A DNA stretch of 64,000 bases from NCBI RefSeq assembly GCF_002865645.1, contig NW_020194558.1:372001-436000 (forward strand). Direction: 5' to 3'. The notes beneath the pieces are model-generated. The model saw only the letters and a list, made by a program, of their open reading frames with translations. It was not told where the DNA came from and did no database searches. Shown one piece after another: positions 22,342 through 35,340 of this stretch. This DNA comes from Hyaloscypha bicolor E (taxonomy: Eukaryota; Ascomycota; Leotiomycetes; Helotiales; Hyaloscyphaceae). The first letter of the stretch is position 1; every line of letters starts with the position of its first letter. The position numbers and the translations under genes are program-made.

Positions 22342-25300
22342 TAGAAAGAAGGAGGGGGAATAGGAGGTCGTAAATTGGCGAGTGAGAAAGGTTTCCGCTC
22401 ACTTTACTTTCTAATCTGATTCAAGGGGCTGAACTCTGTCTTTGTATTCCCCGAGGTGACATCTTAAGCAGACAGGCTCGAGCTGGGATAGATGCAGTAT
22501 CAGGGTTCTGTCCGCGATGAGCGGCTTTGCCATTCCTCTTCCCCGCGCTACGTTTTATTTAGGAAGGGGAGGGGAGAGTACAGGATTTTTTTATCGCAAA
22601 ATGCATCCTTCAAAGTGGCGTAGCAGCGCCGAAAACGAGACCGAGCCTCCGAACTGGAATTTGGCTTATGGGCATCCCCCTGAGCGATGATGATTAAAGG
22701 GGAAGGATTCTCGTAAGATGCGCTTTTGAACTTCAAGCCAAATGATATTGAGCAAGAAAGGGGCGCATGAAGAGATGGAACTACGGACGGCAGTACCTCC
22801 GCATCGAAGGCTCCAGGCGGAGAGCGGGGTAATGAAAACGTCTGTAACTAGGGCATGATTTTGAGAAGATAAAAATCGGTTGATTGTTCAAGTGGCGCGT
22901 GGGGGTTACACAAGAGAGGAATTAAAGTGAGGGTGGATGGGGTGGTTGAGCGGAGATTGGGAACCCAGGCCATGCTCTCGGAGAGTCCGGCTCCAAGGTT
23001 GAGGATTGCAGGGAGAGTGAGTGGTGAGGGGCTCGGCCTCGTGTTATCCCACGGGGCTGCTGGAGGAAAGAAAGGCAATCAAACGACAACCACAGTACCC
23101 TAATAGAAAATCGCAATAAAAACCCGCAGAAAATTGAGAGGCATTCTGAAGCAAGAGAGGTCTTGGAAAGGCATTAGTGCAAGGAAGGAAACAATGTGCT
23201 GGTTGATCTTTGAAACTGGATTCGGGAAGGAAGAGGGGAGCTGGGGGCCAAATGCGAGCTGGCACATTCCACGATGCAGCTGGCCGTCCATTCGGAGCAT
23301 TCTCTCATATCCCAGCTGTCGTTCCCAAGCAAGCACGCGCACGCGGGCCGAATAGAATCCCACTCGGTTTGCTCAAATTCACAAATATGACAAGTCACGA
23401 CGCAACCCCCCTGGCCATGCTTCCAAGTACCGGAAAGATGCTTCCCCAAACCGGTACTTCGTGTGAGGGAGGGTTGGGGATGACGGCTGTTCTTCTTGCT
23501 GACGCTTTTGCGTTCCCCGGGACGTTGGAAAAATTTCGAAAGAAAGAGCTTAATTCTGACTGCGTCCGCTTCGGGCCGGGTGTCTCGGTACGGAAGGGCA
23601 TGTTCGCGTGGCCCGCTGAAGGTGGAGAGCTGTGCAAGCTTCCCTCCTCTGGTTCATTAATCAATTCTTCAGCGCATTATTGTTCGGCACATGCAAACCA
23701 GCAACACTCAATTTGTGAATGTGACAGACTGTTCCGGTCCCAGACCCCTTTTCGTCTCCAGCTGCGATGCTATGCTATGCTATGCAAGCATTCACATCAA
23801 ACGAGTACCTATCGGCTATCTCGACGCTTGAGATGCGGTGTGTACGTGTGAACCTTGACCGAGGAACGTTGAGAGGAAGAGGGGGTCGAGCATCGAGCCA
23901 CTCCCTCGGATCCCCGGCTCGAATCAAATCCACGGGCGTCGAACGACAGGACAGCCACACGCTTGAGCCCTGGGGTGCACAATGCGAGTAATGGCTCCCA
24001 TCGCCTCTGATTCGTGCTCTGATTCGCTGTGCTGGATTGCGAGTGCGCGAATGGACAGAGAGGGGAGCTGCAATTGCCCCTCCCCCTCTCTGCACAGACC
24101 TCCTTGTCGCTTCTAGAACACCGCCCCTTCTGGCAAGTGGAGAGATTGGTGAAGTGGCGGGCGCAGAGCGTTATGTGCTGCATGAGAGGACGAGGGGTTG
24201 TGTGGACGGGCAAGGGCTGCTGGGGATGCAGGCAGGTGAGGGGAAGTGTGCATGTGATGTCAGGTCGAATCAGGATTCATTGAGTAGTGGACGAGTGACC
24301 TCGGACGACCCAGGTCTGTGGATTGGGTAGGGGTAAGAAGATGGAACGCGATTATGTACGTGGATGGGTCGGAGCTGAGAATTGTCCGTGAGATTGGGAG
24401 TTTGGAGGGGGAGGGTTGCCTGCTTCAGGGGTGCTCCGATGGCTGACGGAGGGTTGAGTTTGACCGCTTCTTTGGCAGACGGAGAGGTGGCGATAGTTTG
24501 AAGGGAATGAAGTGGATATTATGAGAAGTTAATAAGAGCGACTGTTCTCCCTGTTAGGTTAGGGTGTTGAAATCGCCTAAAGCGCCCCGTTTTAATAGGT
24601 CTAATGCTATCACGTGATACTTCTTTTTTGATGTGAAGGAGCATGACAATGACACTAGGTTCTGCCAATCCAGGCCCTGAAGGTCCTCCAACTGCTTTGA
24701 CAGTACTATATCTAGAGTCCTGTTAGATGTTGTACCTTTCCAAACACAACTTTAATAACACAATGACACAACCCGTCACACGAATTTGTACATCTGTCTC
24801 CCTGTAGAGTCCACGACCTCATTCCCAAATCCACATCCTCGGCTCCCTCCCACAAACACAAACACAAACACAGCATGATCCATTTTTCAATCCTCGTGTT
24901 TCGTCACAGCAACCTACCTAACCCCGAGCCCGGCGACCAGAACCCTGGGATGTAGCATCGTGACTCCTGTCCTTCGTGATACTATAGATCTGGTAATACT
25001 TGATCTAGATCGGCTCTGTAGGTTGCCGAATATAAAAGCATCTGATCGACAGTTTGTATCCCTCAATCACGAACTAAATGAGAAGAGCAAATTTCTTGCC
25101 CGGAGTTCTAGTTCTCGGCATTCATGATCGGTGACTTGCCAGACTTGACTTTTGAGCTTGTGTTAAGGGAGAAAGTCCCAGATCCATTGTATCGGAACTG
25201 AAGACGGACGATCAAATAGAGAGAAACTTGTGTTCGCTCGAACTATCGATGGAGATCTGTGCTTTGTTGTGGGACTCTCGTCTCGCGGCACTCGCTGGGA

Positions 25301-28300
25301 ACATCGAAAGATTTGAGATGGAATCGTAAGTCAGGAGGAGGACCTCCGCATTAGCCGTAGAAAACTGAGTGCCGACTTGACATGCCGTCAAACCCTAACA
25401 AAGATAGATAACGTCGCGGTCGTCATAAATATGATGGACCTCTCGGCACTCGCAAAATTTCTTGCGCAGACAGAGATTATCCCTTCAACTCAGAGTGTAG
25501 TGTGAAACCCCCTTTAATCCACAACAGCAAACGAACTGGATGGTCGGACCGAAGCCCGACTAAAACCAAACTGTAAGGTGAAAGAAAGACTCACGAGATG
25601 CGATGAATGCACCTCAACGCGACAGACAATCAATCCCAGAGTGCGGAACCCACGGCGCGGTTTAGGAGCGCCGATCCCTCCCCCCCCCCTCCCTCGCACA
25701 GCCAAAACTCAAAAAGGTAGCCGGAGATAGCATACTGTATCACGAGGCATGGTCCATTTGTCACCGCTCATCCCTATCCCTCCCAGCCCGTCTCCTACAG
25801 TAGTCCCTCTCTTCACCGCATCCCCCAAACATCCCTTCCCACCCACTTCCTCTCCATTTCCTCGTCCGTGTTATTCAGACACGCAACCCCGACCTCGCTC
25901 GCACCCGTGGTCGTCGTGGCAGCGTTCTCCAACCAGCTCGCGTGATTGGCCGGATTCCCAGCGACGCTACTGTACAGTACAGTACAGTAGGCGGGAGCCG
26001 ACGATACCCAGCCCCTGGAAACGAGGCCAGCCGTTCCAGAGTGTCGGGAAGCCGTGGTGGGGTGTGAGGGGCAGGGGTCGGCTGGGCGGTGCGGCGAGCA
26101 AGGGCTCGAGGGATGTTGCCTGCGAGCTGGACTGGACTCGCGCCCCTAAATAAAGCCGTACCTCCGTACAGAAAGAACTGCAGCGTGACAAGGCTGGCAC
26201 GGCCGCTTCTGACGAATGCCGCACCCTGGCTGCGATGCGTGTTATTTTATGGGGACGGGACAAATTCAGCGGCTAGGGCGAGGCGGGTCTGATAATAATT
26301 TTTTTTCTTGCGAGGAGAGAGATCACGGGACTGGCGAAGGAAGGACGCTTGGATCTGTTCGGAATGGCTTCTACAAGTTCCAGTACGGACTGGGCTGTTA
26401 CACCGCCTCTGAAGAAATTCCCAGCGGGATGGTTAGCGGAAGAAAAGAAATGTGAATTCGCCCGTGCCAGCATCTCCCTTGGGCAGCCTCCAAGCCCAAC
26501 CACTGCCGCCCCTCCACGCTTCACAAACCGGTACCTGACTTCGGTCTAATTACCAACACCGCACAGGCTTGCGAGCTGCTTGCGAAGTGAGGCTTTGACC
26601 GATCTTCGAAAAAGGAAAAAAGGCCCTACCTTTCTCAAATCTCCGTAGGCGGCATCGCTTTAGGCTCTCCTTTTCCTTTCTTTTCTTACGGTACCGCTCC
26701 GTCGGGTCCGGGGATCGAATTGGAGGGAGCCAACACACGGTGCATTGGTGTAACGCCGCACGCACGGCTCCTTCCCACAACTCGCCGTTGGGAATTCCTG
26801 CTTCGGGCTCGGCGGCGGGCTCGTGGAGATTGGACCATAGAGCAATGTCTATCGTTCTAGGAAACTCGCGCGCGCTCGGAGGAGATGAGACATGCGCTGT
26901 AGTCGTCGGTGTGATGAGACCGTTCCTTCCGAGGCGTTTTCTTCCTCCTCCGATATGTTCACCAGACAGACGAGCCAGTCTTTCCCATCAATGGCTTGCC
27001 GAGCTTGAATGGTGTAGGTTATGTTGGTGACAGCAGTGGTGGTTGGCGGCCCAATAACGCAAGTTGACTCGTGTTGGGCTTGCAGGTTGGACGATTCTTG
27101 GAATGCGGCCTTTTGTTGGTTCGACATGTGCAAAGTGCTCTAAAGTAAAGTTAGATTGCTGGAAGGTTAGGTATATTATTTTGGGAGGGGGCGATGTAAC
27201 GTCGAGGAGTGAAGTGCAGATAGCCTTCGGAACGGTGATCCCATATTGCTCTTGCATTGCTTGTGATGGGATAGGAGAAAACCGGGCTGAACGACCTGAT
27301 ATGTCAGCTGTTTAGTCAGGTGCTGCACTCTTACGGCGAAGCAAAGGGACCGAATGAATTCCAGTTAGAGGTTACCGTTACCAGAGTTCACACAAACGCA
27401 CAGAGAGGTAGTGGTGTTGTGGTGTGGTCTGCGATTGGATGAAGGTGTGAGGTGCATTGAGCTCGTGGAGTGTGCGTGGCAGGTTGCTGGGATTTGCGGG
27501 CTGAGGGTGTGCAGGGAACGCAAGTGACGCAACGCCAAATAACCAAAACTCAAAAGCGTTGATGCCTAGGAGGGTTTGAGGGGGTAGGATTGAAAATTTT
27601 GTTGTTCAGCTGTCCCGAATTCCTGGAAAGGAGGGTAAGAATTCGGGCACGCCAGTGACGGTAAGTCCCCGCAGCATCCGCAATCGAAACTCGAAATCGA
27701 ACCCCGGGCTGACAGTTCCCCCATGACTCAGACGTCCTGACTCCCGAGTGGCTTCCTCTCGAGGCATTCCGTAAAAGACTAAAAGTGTAAAGGAGTTCTC
27801 TTTAGCATGAAGTCGCAGTCAGTAGCTTGAACAGGAAGGACAAAATCTAAACTCAGGAGGGATGATGCCTGGGATCTTGATGCAGAGCGGGCAGCTCCAC
27901 CGAATAACAGGCTTGAGATCCGACCCGGCTTTGGGAAAGCGTCTTACCTAGTGGTGGAGCGACCCAGACTGGCGGATCCAGCAGTCTGTCGAAACGCGCG
28001 CTGATGAGCAAGGTGGCGGCCAGTGAGTGGTGCAGGTGAGACAGGCAGCCATGCGTGATTGAGAGACTCTGGAGAATCGGCAAGGTGGTGCAGAGGGGAG
28101 GCCACTTGCTGCTTCCGGGCAATCCGACAAGGAGGATATGGTGTGTTGTACAGCAGCGAGGCGAGAAGTGGAGATGGTGCTGTGCTGCAGCTGGAGGAGG
28201 GGAGGTCATTCGACGATGCGGTTGGTGTGGGAGGCTGGGAGCCGTATCGCCGATGCGACTGAGTGTCTGCGTGAGGAGGAATATATTAACTGCATGGGAG

Positions 28301-28458
28301 GCTGTACCGCCGACACGGCCTTGAGTGATAGGATGGGGGGGATGTTGTGTTAGCAGAGGATGTACAGTACGAATAAGAGGTCCGCTCCGCATTGCTGATC
28401 GTCTCCATCACCGCAAGTGTCTTCTTTGCCTTGCACGCCTTGCCCTTCACCCCCCTTT

Positions 28459-28488
28459 CCCCTTCCCCTTCCCCTTCCCCTTCCCCTT
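28459..28488. repeat. Tandem repeat CCCCTT x5
   Basis: Five exact 6-base pyrimidine units within a longer CT tract. The unit differs from the fungal telomere unit (CCCTAA), so it is a simple repeat. Confidence 0.9.
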
Positions 28489-29101
28489 CGCCTCCCAACT
28501 GAGACCTCGCTCTCCTCTGGACGGATGGAGAAACACTTGGCCGGGGCCGGGGCCGTCTCGTCTCCTGCCCTATGTATGCCCCTTTAAATTGTCAATGAGG
28601 AGAAAGGCCGAAGTAGCTGTTGAAGATAATTTCCCTTGCGCGGCTATAGCAGGCGTCAGTCAGTAATGCTGCACCAGCTGCTCGCGCGCACCACTCACTG
28701 GCTCGCCCGTGCCTTTCTTTGTCTCTCGTCCCACGGTCCACTCACACTTCCAACCAGGCCGAGGGGTCATCCCAGCACCTCGACCGCCCGTGGTCCCACC
28801 GCGGAGGAGGCTTGGGGCCCAGCAAATGGTGGTGGGCCCGGGTTGGGCCTGGGAGGCTGGGATGCTTCTGTGGAGCGGGGGGGGCTGCCCCTGCTGCCCC
28901 TGCCGCCCACCCACTCGGGATCCCTGTGATACAATCTTCCGAACACCAGAGGGCTACAAGGGCCAAGACTGAGGACGGAGGAGTGACGAGCAGGCAGGAA
29001 GTTGCAGGGCGGGTCAGCGGCAGTGTCTTGGACGGTGTGCCAACCAGAGTCTTGGGCCCGTCTGCTATTTGCTGGCGGGAGGGGCGAGTTTGTTGGAAAA
29101 T

Positions 29102-29155
29102 GTGAGGCGTGAGGCGTGAAGTGCGAGGCGTGAAGGAGTGAGGTTTGAGGCGTAC
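29102..29155. repeat. Imperfect tandem repeat of GAGGCGTGA
   Basis: About five degenerate copies of a GAGGCGTGA-like 9-10-mer follow each other. They lie in the gene-free region upstream of laeA, with no known function. Confidence 0.7.
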
Positions 29156-29755
29156 AGACAGTACTTGTATTGTACGTGCTGCTGAGGGAGGACTTTGCCG
29201 CGGTGGACACGGGGGAGGGCAATCTGGAGGGGTGGCGCTGCCCTTCACGCAGTTTCTACTAGGGAAGTCATCGTGCTCGTTCTCATTGTTGCTTTGGATG
29301 CCGCCTTGCTCTGCTCCTGCTTGCCGTCTGTCTCTCTGCTCCTGCTGCCCCTCTGTTCCTGACCGAAGTCTGTCTCGCCGTGAGAAGGATCTCCCCTCCA
29401 CCAAACACCGACGCCCTCGCACCTCTCACGAACGCCCACCCAGTCCTGGCCATCCACGTCCCTTGTCCTTCCACGATTTCCGTCCTATCCTGTCCTGATC
29501 TCCCAGTACTGCTACTGTTACTAGTACAGTACTGCTACTGGAACTGGGAACTGGGAACTCGATCGTGCTCCCATCCCGGGCCCCAGTTTTTCACACAACC
29601 CCCCCTCCTCTCTCACTCGCCTTTCTCACCTTGCGTCGGCCTTCTCGTACCTTGAATAAAACCTCGTGTGTCTGCTGCTCGGCTCTTTTCTCTCTCCCCT
29701 CTCTTCTCTCGCTCGCTCGCCCTCCTGCACCTGCACCTGCCTCAGACCAGACCAG

Positions 29756-29756
<1 letters not shown>

Positions 29757-29832
<76 letters not shown>
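29757..29832. repeat. Poly-C homopolymer, 76 bases
   Basis: An unbroken run of 76 C residues (G on the other strand) inside a CT-rich tract about 1.1 kb upstream of the laeA start. It produces spurious poly-Pro and poly-Gly frames. The exact length may be affected by sequencing. Confidence 0.95.
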
Positions 29833-30941
29833 ATTCTTCACAGCCACGACCTCCAGCCTACCCACAGGTTTTCGTTTGGGCGCGAAACACGGGGGTTGCG
29901 ATTGGCAATCGGTGTTTGTGATTACCCCGTCAGACAGGACAGGTTTGGCAAGCCAAGACTGGGATTTTGCACGCAGTATCATCCCACATCGGACAAAATC
30001 TGGGGGAGAGGTTTCACGAGAAGGCGCTGCATCCCCGGTATCTGGAGCCCTGGTGAGGTGAGGTGAGGTGTGGTGTGCCGAACAGACACCGCAGGCGCCA
30101 GAACAACTTCGCAACAGCAGTCAGCAGCCAGAACCTGCACGGCCTGGCCCCTGATACAGAGATATAAGATTTGGCCCCCATCCCCGCTGGCCTCGAAACA
30201 GATCTCGCCTTTACCCGCGTCGCGCCGCATTATTTGCATTTTTGCATGTTTCGCGGGTCTCTCTCCAGCTCTCGAATCGGCCGAACCCCAAGCCAAAGCC
30301 AACCAACATCTGGTTGGCGTTGCTGCGTTGCACACCGCAGACTTGCATTGCCTCTTCAGCCTTCCCTCAGACGCCCCCCCGGACTCCCTTGGAGCGCCCT
30401 GCCCGGGAGTCGTCCCAAAACTCTAGCAGCCGAGCTACCGTACTTGGCTCCAGCACCATCAGAAACTCTCAGAGCCCATTGATAAACTCCACGTCACGCC
30501 AGCGAAGTCCGCTACTAGAATTCCTGCCCCGGGTGCTCCCAGAACTCGAGCCTCCCGCCGCCAGCACTGGACCGAGTTGGTGCTACGGTGCCGTCAGTCA
30601 GTCAGTGCCTTTCGCCGTCTCAGGACCAGCGATTCGAAAGCGTGGAACGCGCTGGTTCCTCCTGTCAAAACGCCATTCTGAGCCTAGAGGGCTGCCGTCA
30701 GTTAGTAGGGCCTACGAGAAAACCATCCTTCAATTCCTCGATTTCGCACAGAAACGTACACTGCCATCTCATACATAATACCTCCTTCACAGCCCAACAC
30801 CCGTTGTCCCACGCCCCAGCACACGCAAAATCAAATCTTCTGACCTGCAGCGACATCGGCAAACCATATCTGACCTATGATACGTTTCTAGCGACCAGAT
30901 CCTGCTTTTGCGACAAGAAATTAGACACAAAATTGGCTCGA

Positions 30942-32475
30942 TGGTGGTGACAATGGCGAACAATGGGTACGTGCTCCAAGTATTCTTTTCGCAGAGGGGG
31001 CGGGCTGCCGCATCCCACTTCTCCTTGCATTCCACGGCAAGACATTGTCACATTCCTCCGTCTTGTCCCCGCAGACATTCTCCCCGCGACTTGGTTCGCG
31101 GAGGCTTCAATTTCGTCATTGCCTTCTAATTGAGTCTTCAATGCTGACCGTGCGCTGCTGTTTCCAGAATGCCTCCCGCTGCCCCGCCACCTCCAGTGGC
31201 TGCGCCGATGACACCAGCGATCCTGGGGAACTATGAGGAGAACGGAAGGCAATATGGCGGATTTAGAAAAGGAAAATACATGTTCCCAACGGACGAGGTA
31301 ATTTATGGTCTTGCTGCGAGCAGAAGGGGCTGGGCTAACCTTGAGGTTCTTCGCAGCAAGAGATGGATCGCATGGATATCTATCACAAGTTCTTTTCTGT
31401 TGCGAGACGAGGAGCTCTGCATTCGACGCCCTTCATACCGAATTACGACCGCGGGCCACGAATATTAGATCTAGGAACCGGCACAGGAATTTGGGCGATT
31501 GACATGGCGGAGTAAGCAGCAAAATGCACCTCGATGTGGCAGAGTGAACAGAGAGTGAAACAGCATGCTGATGGTTTGTTGTAGCAAATATTGGCATCAA
31601 AATGCAGAAGTTTGGGGAGTGGATCTCTCCTTGATTCAACCAAGACAGTATGTTCTCTGTTTCCAGCAATATCTTCAAAATCTGACACATCTTGCAGAAT
31701 CCCGCCCAACATTACCTTCCAACAACGAGATATCGAATCACCCTGGCACGGCATGGAGCTGGATTCTTGGGATTTGATACACATGCGAATGCTGAACGGC
31801 AGCATACAGAGCTGGCCAGGGATATACCAGCAGATTTTCAGGTGCGTGAATTGTTCCGTGGAGTTCTACAAATCTGACATTCCCTAGACATCTCAAGCCT
31901 GGATTTGGATGGCTCGAGCACGTCGAAATCGATATCATCCCCCGCTGCGATGACAATACTCTTCCTGTAAATTCTCCGCTAGTTGGCTGGGCTCAATACC
32001 TCATAGAGGCCACGGCCCGGGCATACCGCCCCATAGCATACAACACGGAGACGAAAGCAATGCTCGAACGGACGGGATTCGTGGAGATTCAGGAGCAGGT
32101 CATCAAAGTGCCTCTGAATCCATGGCCAAATGACCCTCATCTCAAAGACATCGGAAGATGGTATAATCTCGGTCTTACTCAAGGACTGGAAGCCTTCACC
32201 CTGGGCCCAATGACGAGGATGAGCAACTGGACGAAAGAGGACGTGGACCGCCTAGTCGCAGAGGCAAAACGGGACATTTGCTCCAAGAAATTTCACACCT
32301 ACTGCAATATGTAAGTTCTTCCGCCTATCATTTTGCAGTCTTCCTCGCAGATGCAAAAATTCTGCCTCGATGACGTCGAGGTCTTTCAAAAGTTTATTTT
32401 TATTTACCTTGACTGACGCCACCGACTTTTCTAAATAGGCACATCTGGATCGCACGTCGTCCGGCTGAAGCATGA
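30942..32475 (+). CDS. laeA: LaeA-type methyltransferase, secondary-metabolism regulator
   Basis: Seven exons: 30942-30967, 31168-31297, 31357-31511, 31585-31647, 31698-31841, 31888-32310 and 32439-32475, all in phase, give 325 residues. The first exon is tiny and reads MVVTMANNG; it is joined over a 200-base intron to [16 protein letters not shown]. If that intron is wrong, translation starts at 31169. The SAM-binding motif I is [15 protein letters not shown] (Asp90-Gly96), followed by [11 protein letters not shown] (motif Post-I), [10 protein letters not shown] and [11 protein letters not shown]. The C-terminus, [32 protein letters not shown] and HIWIARRP, is the conserved LaeA ending. LaeA acts in the nucleus with the velvet proteins VeA and VelB and controls secondary-metabolite clusters and development, partly by opposing heterochromatin. 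All motifs are intact. Confidence 0.94.
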
Positions 32476-35150
32476 AACCAAGGAGCACCCCAAAACGCCC
32501 CAGCGTTCCTGCACGACATCCAAACGGCATTCAGGCGGTTCCGAATCGGGGCACCTCTGACCTATTTTTACGGTGGACATCCTCGTTTTGTCCTGGTCCT
32601 GGTGGGCCATCTCATTCCGGCACAGGAAAGGACTTTACCCAGACGGAGATCGATGCGTCTCAGAGGGGCGACAAAAATCAGGTTCAGGACAGCAATAACC
32701 AGAATCGCCACAGAATGGTTCACCTTCCCTAACCGCATTGTGCGCGCATCGCTTGCTAACGGGGCTATGCTTGCAGCGCTGCGTATGCACCCCTAAGCGC
32801 GCATGCAAGCTCCCTCCTCATTACGGTACCTCGCCTTTTCTGCTTAGACGATGCGATGCGATACAAAGGGGTTCCCCCGTACGTGGCGGCTGGTCCGGGT
32901 ACTTCCCCGGAATCAAGATTTTCAGATATCCAACTGTTGCCAATTTTAGAATTTATCGACGGGATGCAGGGGAGAGCAAGAAGGATTTGAGTTTTGGTGG
33001 TGGAGTTGCATTTTATGCGGCATGGTCGCGGGAAGCGCTGAATCGGACAGGAATCTTTATGCTTTGATAAACCCTGGCATTAGGCCTGTGCTGCGCCACA
33101 CGGACCGAGGCGAGAATTCGACGATGCCGGTTGGGAGGGATCGTCCCGGGAAGGAGACTACTGGTGGACCGCAATTTCGGGATGGAAACGGGACGTGGCT
33201 AGGGCGTAGGTTTGTGTAACGTTGCGAACGTTGCGAACAAGCAGAGTGGCGAAAGAAGCGAGGGCACCGCACTGTTCATCAGCATGACCGTGGAGTGCAG
33301 GATGGGTGCAAAAATCGCCAGAAAGCAAAAGACCCGACGGACATGAAAAAGCCACGAGTGCGAGGACGGAGAACGGTCTGCAAGGGTCGGAAATGTTGAA
33401 GATTGGAAGGGTCTGAAGCCGAGCTCTCTGCCGGGAGACGCAATATTTTGCAAGATGGGTGGGGGTCAGGATGGAGACGAGATGAGATGAATAGGGAAGG
33501 TCAAAGGGGATACCGAGATGGATGCGCCGGCCGAGGCAAAACGTTCCAAATCCGAGCAAGTCTCACTTCATGAAGTTCAGCCGGATCGAAACGAGAGACA
33601 AAAAGCCCCCCACGCCACAGCCGTGCACCTCTAGATCAAAACCTCAAACAACATGGAAGAAGGATACCAGAGCCACGGTACCGAACAGTTGAGCGATGAG
33701 GCGGCATATGCAGGTTGTTGCCAAAAATGACTTGTAGTTTTACTTGCTTTTTCGAAGGGATCAGGCGAGGATTCCGGGATCCGATCCCGGACGACAAGGG
33801 GGGGTGATGCATCCTTGCTTGCTTTTTGCCCAACGGTTGGGTGGATTGTACGAGTTGGTTGCTTTTTGCGGGACTTGCTTTTTGCAATCGATAACGGCCG
33901 TGACAGGACGGCGGAAATCGATTCTAGGGGTTGGATTTGCCTGCCTGAGCGAACGCAGGCCAAGGGGAGATTAAAGCGGTGTCATTGCTCGGACTGATGT
34001 GATGGGTTTGGGATCGAGAAGGGATCGGGATTCAGATCGAGTTTGGGGACAGGGCTGTCGACGATGAAGGAAGGGTTACCCTCATCATATTTCAGGACAG
34101 AAAGAAAGGAAAGACGCTTTCTCGAATCGTAATTACGAAACAACATGGAAAAAGGCTGCATCGAACTGGGGCGGACTGGGAAGCATGGGAATGGCGGCAT
34201 TTGCATACCCCTTTGGCGTTTTTTTGTCGGTTTCTTGAATTCTATGTTGCTCTTACACACCCTTTTTTCCTGCTGCGTGGGGGGTTTTTGCTTTTCAAAT
34301 GTGCCGCGAGGGTTTGATGCAAGAAGGATGATATCCGGTGTGTTTTGCGCTTTGAGAATTGAGCGGGGGAGTTGGCGGCTTGCGCTGAATTTTCAGCCGG
34401 GGGGGGTTTTTTTTTTGCTCGTCTACTGTTGTTGTTGTTGTTGGAGGAGGGGTTGGGGTTGCGGGAGGGGAAGGGAGGGGAGGAGATGAGAGGCGGGGTG
34501 TAAAATAGAGTAGAGAATGAAATCACCTAATTCGAGATTACTAGTTTCTTGTGCGTGGGATGTGAGATGGTCATCAGGGTTATCATACTGTGAGTTCGTC
34601 GCTCGCGGTTCTCTATCTTCTAAAGTGACGGGGGTTGGAACTTGTCCTCTCACCTCACCGGGGTGAGTAGGGAGAGCTGTCGTGCTCGGGGTATTTATCG
34701 CACAGCGCAGCACCTCGCTTTAGGACTTAAGAAGGGGGGGGAGGGGGCTTGGGTTCCAAGGAAGGGGAGAAGGTTAGTGGTGGGTTGGGGTGTTCACGAT
34801 TGGGGGTGTTGTTACTTCTTCGTCCTAGAGTGGTTTAAATCGAATCGAACGAGCCTAGGAACCGAGTCGTGGACTGGAAGAAATTTCGAACGAAGGAACT
34901 TGGATGGAATGGCGGGGAACGAGCCGGCGTGGCGTGGATACTGCTCTTTTCGAAGGCATGGCGCGTTCCCATCCCCTCCCCGGCGTTGTGGGTGAGAAAG
35001 TGCACGAACCCGTTGAATTAGGTTGTTTGTGGGATTTCTGGTTCGATTAAAGCCGGGATTTATACTTGGGTTTTGGTTGAGATTGAGAGGGAAGAGGAGT
35101 TGGAGGGTTACGTATTCTTCGTTGGCTTTTGGGTTTAAGAAATGAGTGAA
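32476..35150. other. Intergenic, no supported gene
   Basis: Downstream of laeA only short frames occur. The motif TTGCTTTTTGC recurs at 33740-33890, and two CAACATGGAA[GA]AAGG segments lie at about 33649 and 34141. The plus strand becomes strongly G-rich towards 34.4-34.8 kb. The first few hundred bases are probably the laeA 3' UTR. Confidence 0.5.
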
Positions 35151-35340
35151 CCTAATATATTAGGCTAGATAATTGAAATAAGCCTCAATAAAAGTATGGT
35201 GGGGATTTCCCCCTGGTCACGTGGTTCTGTCGTGTAACCTTCGGATATTTGGCAGTCCGCTTATATTACTCCTCTTTTGTTACGTGGCACCAGTCACGTA
35301 ATGCCACTGCACGTGACTTAGTATATAGCTAGTGCTTCCA
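35151..35340. other. Boundary between GC-balanced and AT-rich DNA
   Basis: Within about 200 bases the sequence changes from ordinary composition to DNA almost free of C and G. CACGT-type motifs cluster here (near 35217, 35280, 35293 and 35310). They may belong to the end of an inserted element or to the boundary itself. Confidence 0.5.

Larger units (their letters stand above)
22342..30941. other. Long gene-poor region upstream of laeA
   Basis: In about 8.6 kb I find no spliced or unspliced gene I can support and no tRNA. Open frames here are low-complexity Pro/Ser/Arg/Gly readings of CT-rich or GA-rich DNA. The region holds several simple repeats (listed separately), CT-rich stretches and short palindromes such as around 29505-29540. 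The part nearest 30942 must contain the laeA promoter and a probably long 5' UTR; an unannotated long non-coding RNA is possible. Confidence 0.5.

Noticed and set aside
28459..28488. CCCCTT array as an internal telomere repeat
   Set aside because: Filamentous ascomycete telomeres are normally CCCTAA/TTAGGG; this unit lacks A and lies in a general CT-rich tract.
29565..30114. Frames with long poly-Pro or poly-Gly runs
   Set aside because: They are direct products of the 76-base C run read in different frames; no domain and no consistent start.
32472..32732. An 86-codon frame overlapping the end of laeA
   Set aside because: It starts inside the laeA stop region, has no domain and fits 3' UTR.
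1..35150. tRNA genes in the GC-balanced part
   Set aside because: No sequence combined a credible B box, A box and cloverleaf on inspection; a covariance-model search would be decisive.
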